From: Mastigamoeba balamuthi
Taxonomy: Eukaryota; Evosea; Mastigamoebida; Mastigamoebidae
Length of the DNA: 64,000 nucleotides
Direction of reading: 5' to 3'
Assembly (NCBI GenBank): GCA_902651635.1
Contig: CACRSC010000134.1
Span: forward strand, 170,826 to 234,825
Shown here: positions 10,034 through 20,114 of the stretch, one piece after another
Numbering within the stretch: position 1 is the stretch's first letter
Layout: the number at the start of each line of letters is the position of its first letter
Program-made: the position numbers and the translations under genes
The notes under the pieces: model-generated
Seen by the model: the letters and a program-made list of their open reading frames with translations, nothing else
Databases searched by the model: none
What the model was told of the DNA's origin: nothing

Positions 10034-13000
10034 ATGTCAGTGAAAAGCGGCTTCTACGGCGTTGCCGAGTCGCCTTCGCAGCGGGCCGAGCTGCTGCTGC
10101 GCGCCCTGGTGGTGCCCGCCAGCTACGTGTCTGCCCTGCTGGTCTGCGCCCGCTCTGCGACCCTCCTCTACGTCGTCGTCTGGCAGGTCGGCCGGGCCTT
10201 CGCAGCGCTCCCCGCGGCCGTGGACGCCCTGCTGGGCCTGGCCGCTGCGTGCCTCTCCTCCGCCGTCCTCGTGGGCGGCCTCCGGTACGCCCTGCCTGCG
10301 GTGGCGCTGGCTGCAGTGGGTGCGCACTTCCCACACCGCGCACCCACCAGGCGTGACGCCACAGCCACACGCGCCCGCCCACTTGGTTTTCCCCATCCGT
10401 TCCGTTCGAGGAAAAACGGGCCCGCCCACGAGGCTCCGCTCGGTGGGTGCTTATTTGTGTCCGTGGCCCTGCATCGTGGCCGTGTACAGCGCGGAGGCGG
10501 TGGTCCAGTTGCCCGATTGCTGCGTCGGTGGGGCTTGCGCTGAGGGATTTCTGGGGGAAGGCCCGCTGCTGGTGCTGAAATGTAGGGGGGGCGCCGGTGC
10601 AGACGTGGCGATGGTGGCGGCGTCGGTCGTCTTCGCGCTGCGCTACGTGGTGCCGATGGCCGTCGAGCCCTCGGGCCGCGTGTCGCCGACCCTGAAGGAG
10701 CTGCACGACATCACCGACGACTGGGCCGCGCTCTGCTCGCTCGGCATCCTCGCGCAGGCCGCGCCGCTGCTCTGCGCCGCCGGGGCTGTGGCCCTCCGCC
10801 GGGCCAACCGCCGCAAGAGCAGGTACTCGATCCCGCTGCTCTCGGTCGAGCAGAAGGCCAGGGTCGGGTCTCCTCTGGCCCCGCTGATCGCGGCCGGCAA
10901 GCAGCCGGGCGCCAAGACGAGGGTCGCTCGCAGGGTCCTCGTGGGCCTCTGCGTCGCCGCTGTCGTCGCTATATGGGTCCCCGTCGCCGTCTCCCTGGGG
11001 CTGGCGACGGCCGGCAGGGGAGCCCCGGCCACTGGGCCGTGCGAGGGGCTCTGCCCGACGTGCATACTGCCTTTCCCCTCGTCGAGGTGGGTGCGGGACG
11101 GCAGGGTCTCCATCCCCAGGACTGCGCTGCGGGGCCTCAGGGACGGCGAGCGCGTCCGCACGGCCGCCATCAACGAGCTCGACGGCTTCGCGGTGACGGG
11201 GCCCGTCCTGTTCGAGCTGGACGCCAAGAACGTCGCCTTTGATCTCTCCGGCTCGCGCTCGACCCTGCCGCACCTGCGGGCTGGCAAGGACTTCGCCCCC
11301 AACTGCACCGCCCTGCTCGACTCGGAAACGGGGGAGCTCGTGCCGCACTGGGCTGAGATAGACAAGGAGGCCGACAACCTCATTGTGATTCAGCCTGCAG
11401 TCCCGCTCAAGCACGGTGTGCGAGCCCTCTCTTGGTCTTGAGGGGGCATTCCTCACCGTATGGTTGAGTGCAGGGCGCAGCTACGTCGTTGCTGTGCGCG
11501 GGCTGATCGACATGGACACCGGGGCAGTCGCCAACGCCACGCGAGGCTGGACGGACATGATGCGGAACACGTCGAGCCCGAGGTGGCAGTACACCGAGGC
11601 GCACGTCCTGCCCGTCATCCGCAGCACCCTCAAGTGGAACATCTCGTCCCTGCAACTCGCGTGGGACTTCCCCACCGTCAGCGAGGACATGTCACTGGGC
11701 AGGCTGCGCCTCATGCGCCAGAGGCTCGCCAGCGAGAAGCTCTCGTACGAGGTCCTCCGGGTCGAGAACCATCGCTGCCCGCCGGGCTCCACCTCCATCG
11801 GCCGTGTCGTGTGGGCCAAGGCCAGGGTCCCTTCGTTCCTCTCGGGCCGCCGCGGGCAGCTGATCTCGCGGCCCAACGCCTCGGCGGTGGAGAGCAGGGG
11901 CGTGCTCGAGCCGGAGTTCTCTGTGAGCGTCCCGTGCTCGCTGATCAACAACCCCAAGCCCGCGCTCGTGTTGCAGTACGGGCACCGGCTCCTTTCCGAC
12001 TGCTCGGTGCCCGAGAGCGTGCAGAGGCTTGCGAGTATCGGCGGGTACGTCGTCGTGTCGTCTGACTGGATGGGCCTGACGAGGTTCGACCGCATCCGCG
12101 TCGCCAAGCTCCTGCTGAACGAGCCGTCCCCGATCTACGTGATCGCCGAGAACGTCATGCAGTCCTACATCAACGCCGACGCTGTTCTCACGCTCGTAAC
12201 GACCACCATGACCAAAGACCCGCTCCTTACCGTGCGCCTCGCTCGCTGTGTGGCCTGTCTCTGACGACGCTACCCGTGGCAAGTTCGGAGGGCAGAGCGT
12301 GATCGACCCCCAGCGCGTCGCCTTCTACGGGATGTCGCAAGGGGCTGTCGTCGGTGGTGGCTACTACGGGTACTCTGACAAGCTGTCCCGCGCGGTGCTG
12401 AGCGTTCCGGGCGCGTCGTTCTCTCTGATCCTGTGGCGCTCTGTCGAGTTTGCGCGCTGCGAGAGGCTCCTGATGACGCAGTACATAACGCGCAAGGACA
12501 TGAGGATCGGCATCGCAATGGAGCAGGTGCGCTGTGCCCGAGGTCTGCGGCGGTCCTAACCCGCGACGTGCCAGGTCATGCTGGAGCCGGCAGAGGCCGC
12601 CGGGTGGCTCGACGTGGTGCGAACAAAGGCCAAGCCTGTACTGATGCACAGCGCCATCGGAGATGCTAGCGTCCCAGAGCAAGCGGTACGGGCGAGCTTC
12701 CCCAGCGATCGTCGGTCCTGACAGCCGCCGTGCAGTGCCACCTAATGGCCCGTGGGTACAGCGCGCGCACGCTGCACAACCAGACGAGGCCGCTGTTCGG
12801 CATACCGGAGGAGGCAGCCCCCTACGAGGGGTCCGTCCTCGTCGAGTGGCAGTACGACGATGTGCCCCCTACGCCCGCCGACGGCATCGTGACGAGCGAC
12901 GTCGACCCGCACGCGTGCCCCCAGTTGTGCGACACGCACCCCCCACCTTCCCCAGCCCGCTGGCTCCGTTCTTACATATAGCCACGGCCGTGCAGCGAGG

Positions 13001-13104
13001 AGGAGGCGACCATGCAGGCGCGCACGTTCCTCGACACGGGGGAGGTCCTGCAGTTCTGCCCCATGGTCTGCCGCAAGGAGCACGTCTGCCATGTGGAGGT
13101 CTAG
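10034..13104 (+). CDS. Polytopic membrane protein with an alpha/beta-hydrolase domain
   Basis: The start at 10034 (MSVKSGFYGVAE) leads into several hydrophobic segments within the first 250 residues, including one after the first intron (about 10318-10601) and another around VGLCVAAVVAIWVPVAV. A large, probably lumenal or extracellular region with NxS/T sites follows. The catalytic part contains the nucleophile elbow YGMSQGAVVGG (GxSxG) after the intron near 12240-12285. A possible acid lies in LMHSAIGDASVPE and a possible His in the Cys/His-rich tail (CRKEHVCHVEV). Further introns lie at about 11418-11478, 12527-12572, 12680-12728 and 12912-12992; the last one fuses in frame to the tail, with the stop at 13102-13104. 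The substrate cannot be told; lipase or esterase is likely. Confidence 0.65.
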
Positions 13105-13386
13105 AGCTTGCCGCGCGTGCTGAGGCCCATCGGGCACTGTACAGCCCCTACACCCGTGCAGTTTCCATTTCTCGCCTGTTCGCTGTTTCTGCTTCGAACT
13201 CGGCGATTTCTAAACTTAGGAGATGCACTGAAAAGGGCTTGAGATTGGTGCGGAGTGGGGTGGTGCAACCGGTGTTCAACGTGCGGGGTGTGTGGGGGCA
13301 GAGCCTCGCTCGGCGCACAAAAGCACGCCCCCACATGCCGTCATCACATCAATTCAGAAGAACAGCAAGTACACCGAGTAGAGCAG
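13105..13386. other. Intergenic, no gene seen
   Basis: A 282-bp spacer between two plus-strand genes. It holds the 3' flank of the hydrolase and presumably the promoter of the proline-rich protein. An AT-richer patch near 13190-13220 resembles the short A/T elements upstream of other genes. No open frame looks coding. Confidence 0.5.
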
Positions 13387-14499
13387 ATGGGTCGCCTGAC
13401 TCTTGTTCTCCTCGTGGCCCTCGCGGCGGTCGCAGTATGCGCCCGCCCGCCACCGCCACCACCTGGACCGCACCACCCGTCGGACGGGTCGGAGGGGCCC
13501 TTCCCCCCTGGCCCCGGACCTCATCCGTCGGACGACTCTGATCGGCCTTTCCCTCCTGGCCCCGGACCTCACCCCTCGGACGACTCGGACAGGCCGCCGT
13601 TCCCTCACGGCAACGGCAACCTCCACCGCCCGCCGCCGCCGCCTCCCCCGTCGGACGACGGATCGGACAGGCCGTTCCCTCCGTGCCCTCCTGGCCCCTC
13701 GGACGAGTCGGAGAGGCCGTTCCCGCCGCACGGCCACGCGCACGGCCACGGCCACGGCCACCCGCCTCCGCCTCCTCCCCCGTCGGACGACTCGGGCAGG
13801 CCGTTCCCTCCGTGCCATGGGCCGCATCCCTCGGACGACTCGGAGAGGCCGCTCCCGCCTCAGGGCTTCCGCCACCACCCGCCGCCGCCGCCCCCGTCGG
13901 ACGACTCCGAGAGGCCTGGCCCTGGCCCGCATCCTCACCCGTCGGACGACTCGGACAGGCCGTTCCCGCCGGGCCCTCATCCCTCGGACGATTCGGAGAG
14001 GCCGTTCCCTCATGGCCACGGTCACCGTCACCCTCCTCCTCCTCCTCCGCCCCAGTCGGACGACTCGGGCAGGCCGATTCCTCCTGGCCCTGGACCTCGC
14101 CCGCACCCCTCTGATGGCTCGGATAGGCCTGGCCCTGGTCCTCGCCCGCACCCCTCGGATGGTTCCGATAGGCCTGGTCCCGGACCCCGCCCCCATCCTT
14201 CGGACGGCTCTGATAGGCCTGGCCCTGGACCCCGTCCCCATCCCTCGGACGGCTCGGATAGGCCCGGCCCTCGCCCCGGCCCCGGCCCGCACTCGGATGA
14301 CAGCAGGAACAACGACAACGGCACCAAGAACAGCAACACCAAGACCGCGTCGAGCAAGATCATGAACTCGATCAAGATCTGGGTGCCGGCGACTGTGGGC
14401 TGCGTGGCGCTCGTGGCTGCCATTGCAGGGACCGTCGTCTTCGTGCACCGCAGGCGCAGCTACAACGGGATGTACGAGCGCCTGATGATGAACGCCTGA
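13387..14499 (+). CDS. Proline-rich single-pass surface protein with PSDDSDRP repeats
   Basis: A single uninterrupted exon of 370 residues. It begins with a clear signal peptide (MGRLTLVLLVALAAVAVCA), followed by about 280 residues of imperfect repeats built from P-S-D-D-S-(D/E)-R-P units, poly-Pro runs, and His/Gly stretches (HGHAHGHGHGHP). Near the C-terminus there is one membrane helix (WVPATVGCVALVAAIAGTVV), a basic stop-transfer RRR and a 12-residue tail. The topology is type I, with the repeats outside the cell or inside a vesicle. The repeats are strongly acidic and rich in potential O-glycosylation or phosphorylation sites, and the His clusters could bind metal. I know of no named family. 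The region is repeat-built, so its length may vary between strains. Confidence 0.8.
   Translation: MGRLTLVLLVALAAVAVCARPPPPPPGPHHPSDGSEGPFPPGPGPHPSDDSDRPFPPGPGPHPSDDSDRPPFPHGNGNLHRPPPPPPPSDDGSDRPFPPCPPGPSDESERPFPPHGHAHGHGHGHPPPPPPPSDDSGRPFPPCHGPHPSDDSERPLPPQGFRHHPPPPPPSDDSERPGPGPHPHPSDDSDRPFPPGPHPSDDSERPFPHGHGHRHPPPPPPPQSDDSGRPIPPGPGPRPHPSDGSDRPGPGPRPHPSDGSDRPGPGPRPHPSDGSDRPGPGPRPHPSDGSDRPGPRPGPGPHSDDSRNNDNGTKNSNTKTASSKIMNSIKIWVPATVGCVALVAAIAGTVVFVHRRRSYNGMYERLMMNA
13450..14290 (+). repeat. Tandem imperfect coding repeat (PSDDSDRP units)
   Basis: A degenerate protein-level tandem repeat with units of about 12-24 codons. The last four units (about 14095-14270, each close to 60 bp) are nearly identical at the DNA level (GPGPRPHPSDGSDRP), which suggests recent duplication. 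The whole block stays in frame. Confidence 0.8.
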
Positions 14500-14934
14500 G
14501 TCGCCCTCTCCCATCACGTGGACTTGGATCCACGTTTCCAGTAGTGGCCCCGCACACTTGTCCAACTGTCCAACATGAATGCCTCTACTGCTCGCATTGA
14601 TGTCAATAGTGAAGCACAATCAATATTTTAAAGAGCACGTACTGCGCTGAAAAGGAACACACAGGGCCATGCTGAGTGCCCGTAAACACGGTCAATTTTG
14701 TTTCTTACTTCTTTTTATATCTGATTTGTTTTCAGAAGGGCCGAACGGGGAAGTATGTAGCAATGCCAGGTCTCAGGGAATAGCTGGATCACCAAGGGAC
14801 AGAAGGATAATTTTGAAGTGAAACTCTCGTTGAAACAGCAGCAGCTCACCCGGCCCAGGCTCAGCCATGATAAATGTCTCAAAGTTCCGAAGACTGTTCC
14901 TTGATTGAAATGTCAGTAACACAGTTGACTCAGT
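14500..14934. other. Convergent intergenic region, no gene seen
   Basis: 435 bp between the converging 3' ends of the proline-rich protein and the SUMO ligase. AT content rises compared with the flanks, and A/T runs suitable for 3'-end formation occur near 14625-14735. I see no coding frame and no RNA gene. Confidence 0.5.
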
Positions 14935-16673
14935 CTATTCGGAGTCGTCGCTGCTCTGCTCGCAGTCGCTGATGACGATTGCGCTGTCGAACGTCATGCC
15001 AGCCCTCCTGCGCTTCTGTGGCCGGATTGGGGTGTCTGGTTGCTCGAGTTGTGGGGAGGTGGGATTCTCGCAGTAAGTGTACGACACGCCACCGCTCAGG
15101 CTGATGTATGCGAAAGTGGCACTGCTCGGGGCTCCGCGGACTATTGCGCCCAATTCCTCGTCCTCGTACAGATCCTGTCGGAGTGTTGTTGGCACTTCGC
15201 CAGGTAATGGCGTTTGTTCGCTCGCACCTCCACGAGACAGGGCACGCAGCACACGGGGCACTCCCACACGCCCAGCTGCCTACAGTACTCGAGGAAGACC
15301 TACGGTGATGGTGATAAGTCAGAGCTTCTTGCGGCTGCCGCACCTTGATGTCGAAGCAGCTGCGGTGCACGCACGTGCGGCTGCGCCCGGGGTACGCCAT
15401 CCTCCTCAAGCACAGGGGGTCCGCCAGCGCCACTCTCTCACCCCCGAACTCGACCCCTGCGCCCTCGAGCTCCGCGCTGCTTCTTACGCCCCTGGGGACA
15501 CGGGAGACCAGCTCGTCCACAGTCTGCGGCGTCACGAGCTGAACCACGGCGGCGACCGCGGGGAACGTCTGCCGGGCGACCTGGGGCCTCTGCACGGTGA
15601 ACGAGTTGGAGCCTGCACGGACTGCGCTGCTCGCGTCGAAGGCGATTGATGGCTCTCTGGCCGGAGGGGCCCGCCGGTGCCTCTGTCGGGGCGCCAGCCG
15701 CGTGTCGTTCATCACCAGAGCGTCAATGCTGTAGACAGGCGCGTCCATCCCGCTCGCCGTGCACACGACCCTGATCTGCACGTACGCGGACTCGCGCTGG
15801 ACACGCTGGGCAGAGGCCGCGTCGAGGCGGAAGTAGCACGTGAACGTCCTCTCGGGTTCGCAATCACCCTCGCTGGCTGTTGTGAACGCTGGCAGCTTGA
15901 GCACCGCGAGCTGGTGCTCCTCGCGGAAGAACGGGTTCTGGAAAGCTCGGAATCCATCCTCCCACGGCTGCTGGCGCGGGTCCCTCGCTACTGGGATCCG
16001 GGCCCTCTGCTCCAGCTCGTCCGGGGCCACAGAAGGCGAGGGGAACAGGTCCGCCACCGCCTCGCGGTACTCCCGGGGCTCGTTGAGCTCAGGGGTCTCT
16101 GTGGCGACGGAGGAGGGGCTGCTCTGGCTCTCGGTCCCCCTTGGCCTCTTCTCGGCCCTGAGAACACCAGAGCGGGCCCTGGGCGCTGGAGAAGGGCCTG
16201 CAGGCAAGGTGGCGGTGGACACACTGCACAGCTGCCCGTGGTCGCCTGGCAGGCGGAAGTGACCCACCAGCACGGCCATGCGCGCCCTGCTGGCGCACAG
16301 CGCGTTGGACGACTGCCAGAACGCAACGGCGGGATCCGGCGGCTCGCGGGCCTCGTGCCTGCGCTTCAGCACCCGCAGCGTGCGCTACCGCGCAGCAACG
16401 ACAGCGCGCAGAGGCCCCGTGAGTGGGGGGGTTCGAGCCCGATTGTTCTAGGTGTGGAGAGCCCATTTTTTCCCAGCTCGGAGCCTACATTGTTGGGCCC
16501 CAGTCGAAAACGCCTCACGCGTTCCGAATGCACTGGCGCACCTGAAGCGTGCGGTAGTCGTACTGTGAGGGGTCCGCGAACAGGTGGCGGACCTCGCAGA
16601 ACGAGCTGAGGCGCAGGCTCCCGCGCAGGGCCAACACGTCTCCCTCGTCGAGCTCGACAGGCGTTGCGGCCAT
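14935..16673 (-). CDS. PIAS-type SUMO E3 ligase (SP-RING, PINIT-like)
   Basis: The start at 16673 (MAATPVELDEGDVLAL). A GTGCGC intron (about 16540-16405) joins to RTLRVLKRRHEA. A PINIT-like region follows (FQNPFFREEHQLAVLKLP ... DAPVYSIDALVMND). The SP-RING is ADPLCLRRMAYPGRSRTC, HRSCFDIK, then across an intron VFLEYCRQLGVWECPVCC, and across another VEDLYEDEELGAIV. The tail ends in an acidic SUMO-interaction motif, SAIVISDCEQSSDDSE. This order matches PIAS/Siz ligases, which bring SUMO-charged Ubc9 to nuclear targets. An N-terminal SAP domain is not evident, although the first 50 residues could be a divergent one. The two introns inside the SP-RING are short and carry GTGCGG and GTGCGA donors. 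Confidence 0.85.
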
Positions 16674-17153
16674 TGCGGCGGTCCAACCAACAGATTTTGT
16701 ATCTCTTCGATTGATTCGCGTGGATCTGAGTTATTCGCCGGCGGTGGCACGATTCTGATATCTTGTCAAATAGGCGCCTGAGGGCAGGAGCCGCGAGTGC
16801 GGCGAGGTTGTCTCCTTCCTCATGGCCTGGCAAGAAGAACGTGGGGACGGCCGGAATTGGTTGTCTGTGTATGGCCAGACGGCGATGATGGCTTGCCAGA
16901 TCCCACCACTGCTGGGACACCGATCAGCACCGACGCAGAACGTGAAGGGTAGTCCTGTTGGTCTTGGCTTTACGCGGTGTTTCATACAACTGGCATCTGG
17001 GGTTGGCCCAGTTCACACGCGTGGCGCACCGTATAAGCGAGGTGTGTGTTGGTTTCATTGGCGCAGCCGCTCGACGCAAATCTTTCTGGGTCATACGCTC
17101 CCGGTTCTGTTCGTGTGGTGGCGTTCCTTTGCTACTCAGGTTCACCTGACCCA
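16674..17153. other. Intergenic, promoter side of the SUMO ligase
   Basis: 480 bp between the SUMO ligase start and the 3' end of the apyrase, both on the minus strand. GATTCTGATATCTTG at 16751-16765, about 80 bp upstream of the ligase ATG, fits the recurring GATAT element. A non-coding 5' exon could be hidden here. No convincing ORF. Confidence 0.4.
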
Positions 17154-18735
17154 CTAGATGAACTCCAGCCCCTCGAACCTGTTCGCCCCCACCCCTGTCA
17201 GTCTGTGCTGCTTTCGGCTGCTGCTCGCACTTGTTGTCTGCAATGTACGACTCGGGCATCAGGATGTCGCCGTTGGTGCGCAGCACAGTGATGTCTGTCG
17301 TCGCGTGTGCACGCCGTCAGATCGCGAGTGTGCAGGGGGAGGTGGCGTGTGCCCGTACACGACTTGGTGACGCCCTGGTACTCCATGGTCTTGAGTGCCA
17401 CGATCTCGTCCTCCCTGAACGGGACGAACTTGCACGAACTGAACCCGTGCGTCGTGTCCATCGGCTGCGCCGTCGGCTTATCAGCACCGAGCGCAGTGTG
17501 GGGAGGAGGGGGGAGGCGTGTTACCCCGATGTGGCCGGCGGCGGCGACGGTGAAGGCCTCGTCCCACGTGACGAAGGTGTTGGAGCAGCGGGCCTCGTCG
17601 GCCTCGTCGTCGTAGGGGAGGTTGCTGACCTTGCGGGGCAGGAACCACCACTTCCTGCTCTTGGGGTTCCAGCAGACGGCCTCGTGGATGAGGTAGCCGG
17701 GGAACCCCGTGCCCGTCTTGCTGCGCATGCCCTCGAAGACGGGGATCCAGTCGATGTGCTTGATCCTGCCCTCTGTGTCGATCGTCGAGACCCACTGGTT
17801 GTTGTGGTTGACCACCTTGCCCTCCTTGTTGGTCCACTCCTTGCCGATGCTGCCGACGTAGAGCAGGTCGTCCTTGACCGTGGCCCACTCGGTCTTCTGG
17901 CCCTTGGTCGTGTGCCCGTCGCCCTCCATCAGGATGTGCAGCGGCACGGCCATCTTGTTCGCGATGTCGATCTCGGCCACCAGCCCCGTGCGGTCGTCAA
18001 ACGCCAGCAGCTTGCCGTTGAAGTACACCAGCTCCGAGAGCTCCATCGCCCTCTGGTTCTCGTTGAGCTGCGACGTCAGGAGGATTGTCTGCACAAGGGG
18101 AAATATGAGTGAGATCATTGCCGAGGGACAAATCGTAAATAGAATCAGAATCTCGCGGGGGATCTCGACCGAGAATCTGATCTGGGGGGAGCCATGGCGC
18201 ACCTCCTTGTCCCAGGCGACCGTGTACTCGCCCTTGCGGTTGCGGGTCAGAGTGCCCAGCAGCAGGTCGCTCTCCCAGAACTTGTCGTTCTTGCTCCTGG
18301 TGTCCCTGTCGCTGATGATGGCGATGCGCAGCACGTCGTTGCTGCTGTTGTACTTGCCGTACGACTCCTGGTGCTGGTACCTCCTCGTCCTCCGCGCCGC
18401 AGCGCCGCCGTCCCCGGGGCTCTGCCGCACCGCCAGCACCAGGAACACCGCCGAGAGGGCGAACAGCGCCAGCCCCACCGCGCGCCACCCCTGCAGGAGG
18501 CTGCGCAGGCCGCGGCGCGGCGCCTGGGCCAGCGACGGCGAGTACACGGGGCTCAGCGAGTAGCGCCCCGCCTCCAGGCGCGCGCTGTCGCTCGACACTG
18601 CACATCACGGTGGGGGGGGAGCACCGGCGGGGAGTGAGGGGCGGGCGGGGGAATTGGGGGCGGGAGGGGGCGCGGGGGCGCGGGGGCACGGCGGGAGTTC
18701 GTGGTCGTCGGCCACATGGGGAATGCGCTCTGCAT
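17154..18735 (-). CDS. Soluble calcium-activated nucleotidase / apyrase (CANT1-type)
   Basis: A type II membrane protein: a short N-terminal tail, a signal anchor (AVGLALFALSAVFLVLAV), then the five-bladed apyrase fold. CANT1 motifs include IAIISDRDTRSK, RAMELSELVYFNGKLLAF, DDRTGLVAEI, GQKTEWATVKDDLLYVG, KEWTNKEGK, GFPGYLIHEAVCWN and KWWFLPRKVS. Exons join by a GTGCGC intron around 18210-18080 and others near 17525-17465, 17370-17290 and 17230-17180. The last restores the family ending KFEGLEFI before the stop at 17154. These enzymes hydrolyse UDP/GDP in the ER-Golgi and need Ca2+. The 5' end is less certain: the start at 18735 (MQSAFPMWPTTT) assumes a GTGCCC intron of about 90 nt. Confidence 0.85.
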
Positions 18736-19109
18736 GTCTCGCGGACGGGGTAAAGCGGAAGAGCCGGGTGTTTCGAGATTTATCTTGGGGGCCACGTCAC
18801 CAGGAAACGATCGTTTGTGCTGTTCTTTTTTTAGCAGCGGCGCGTCTATTTGAACGGTCCATTGTTTTTCAGGCCGCACAGACAACCGACACTGAGGACA
18901 AATGCGCTGTGGGTGAAATTGTGTTATTCCGTAGTGTTTGATTAGTTCTCGCTTCGGTTACAACAAGGTTGTTGGGGTGGGCTGGGTGATGGGTGGTGGC
19001 TCTGGTCCATGGATCTCCACGGTGCACGGATTTCTCACGACCTGCTTCCTCTCCTTGTCGTCCCCTTTCAGTTCTCTGATTCACGTGATGATCCTGCGTC
19101 AGCCGGTTC
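18736..19109. other. Intergenic, promoter side of the apyrase
   Basis: 374 bp between two minus-strand genes. It includes AT-rich tracts at 18770-18960 upstream of the apyrase and the 3' flank of the phosphatase. No coding frame or RNA gene seen. Confidence 0.45.
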
Positions 19110-19891
19110 TCAGGCCAGCTCCACCGCGTCCACGACGGGCGAGTCGCCGGGCGCGCGGTCGAGCACGACCTCCTCGAGGATGTACTCGGCGTTGTTGACA
19201 AACTGGTTGAACACCGTCCACATGGCGTCGCCGTGAGAGACGATGACGACGGTGGTGCTCGCGGCGCCCTCGGCGCGCCCCAGCGCCTCGCGGACGACCT
19301 CGTCGCGCAGCGACGTCATGCGCGAGCGCACCTGCTCGTCCGTCTCCTCTGACCGCGGCCACGGGGCCTTCTCGGGGATCCTCGAGAGGTCGACGTTCAT
19401 GCCCTCGGGCATCCACTTCTCGATGGCGCTCCTCTCTGCATAAATTGATTGTTGGCTCAGTTCTCCGCTATTTCTCGTTTGTCGGGAGGCTGAGAATAAG
19501 AATAAACCGCCGCGTCGCAAGAAGGAACCAATTAAGAACAAAGGGCGCGAGGGTGAGGGGCGGGTGACTCGGCGATTCGGGTACCTGATCTGTGGTTGCA
19601 CGGGTGCGCGCCCAGGCGCTCGAGGAGGCGGTCGTCGGCGATGAAGGCGCCGTCCCAGTCGGGCAGGGCCGAGCGCGCCGTCTGCATGCACCTGCGCGCG
19701 GGCGACAGGTACACGCGCCACGGCCTGCCGAGCGCGGCGATCTTGGGCGCGGCCTTGGAGGCCTGCGCGACGCCGGTGCTCGTCAGCAGCGCGTCGCGGT
19801 AGCGCTCGTCCGAGTACGCAGAGTACCCGAACTGCTCAGCGGCAGCGTTGTGCGCGGCGTGGGCGTGGCGGAGCCAGACAATACGCAACAT
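19110..19891 (-). CDS. Histidine phosphatase (phosphoglycerate mutase-like)
   Basis: The ATG at 19891 gives MLRIVWLRHAHAAHNAA, whose LRHAxAxHN is the catalytic RHG-type motif of the branch; here the position after the first His is Ala. Next is VYLSPARRCMQTARSAL, carrying the second conserved Arg. A GTACCC intron (about 19590-19440) joins CNHRS to ERSAIEKWMP. The second catalytic His is in VVIVSHGDAMWTVFN. Stop at 19110-19112. At about 210 residues it has the usual single-domain length. The substrate is unknown; small phosphometabolites or phosphoproteins are typical of this family. The gene is divergent from PWP1, with about 220 bp between the starts. Confidence 0.82.
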
Positions 19892-20114
19892 GAGGGAGGG
19901 CGAGGGGGGTGGGCTTGAGGGCTTCAAGGAAAATTATGTTGTGCAGTTGGCATAGTGAAGAAGATACGGGATACTTGGAGTTGCGGACACGGAATCTTTC
20001 CGTCAGGAAAAGATATATTTGTGTGGAAGATCTTCGAGATTTTCGAACTGATGTCATCTGCAGCGCTTTGATCACTTCTTCCTTGCCCCGCCGCGGCGTT
20101 GTTCTCGCACACCA

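Noticed and set aside
9735-11456. 573-codon minus-strand open frame through the tRNA and hydrolase region
   Set aside because: It crosses a tRNA gene and is Arg/Pro-rich, typical of an antisense shadow of the hydrolase exons.
13450-14290. Regular repeats as a CRISPR array
   Set aside because: The units are coding, contiguous and without spacers, in a eukaryotic gene.
13354-14619. Long minus-strand frame opposite the proline-rich protein
   Set aside because: It is an Arg/Val-rich antisense image of the PSDDSDRP repeats, without start context or family similarity.
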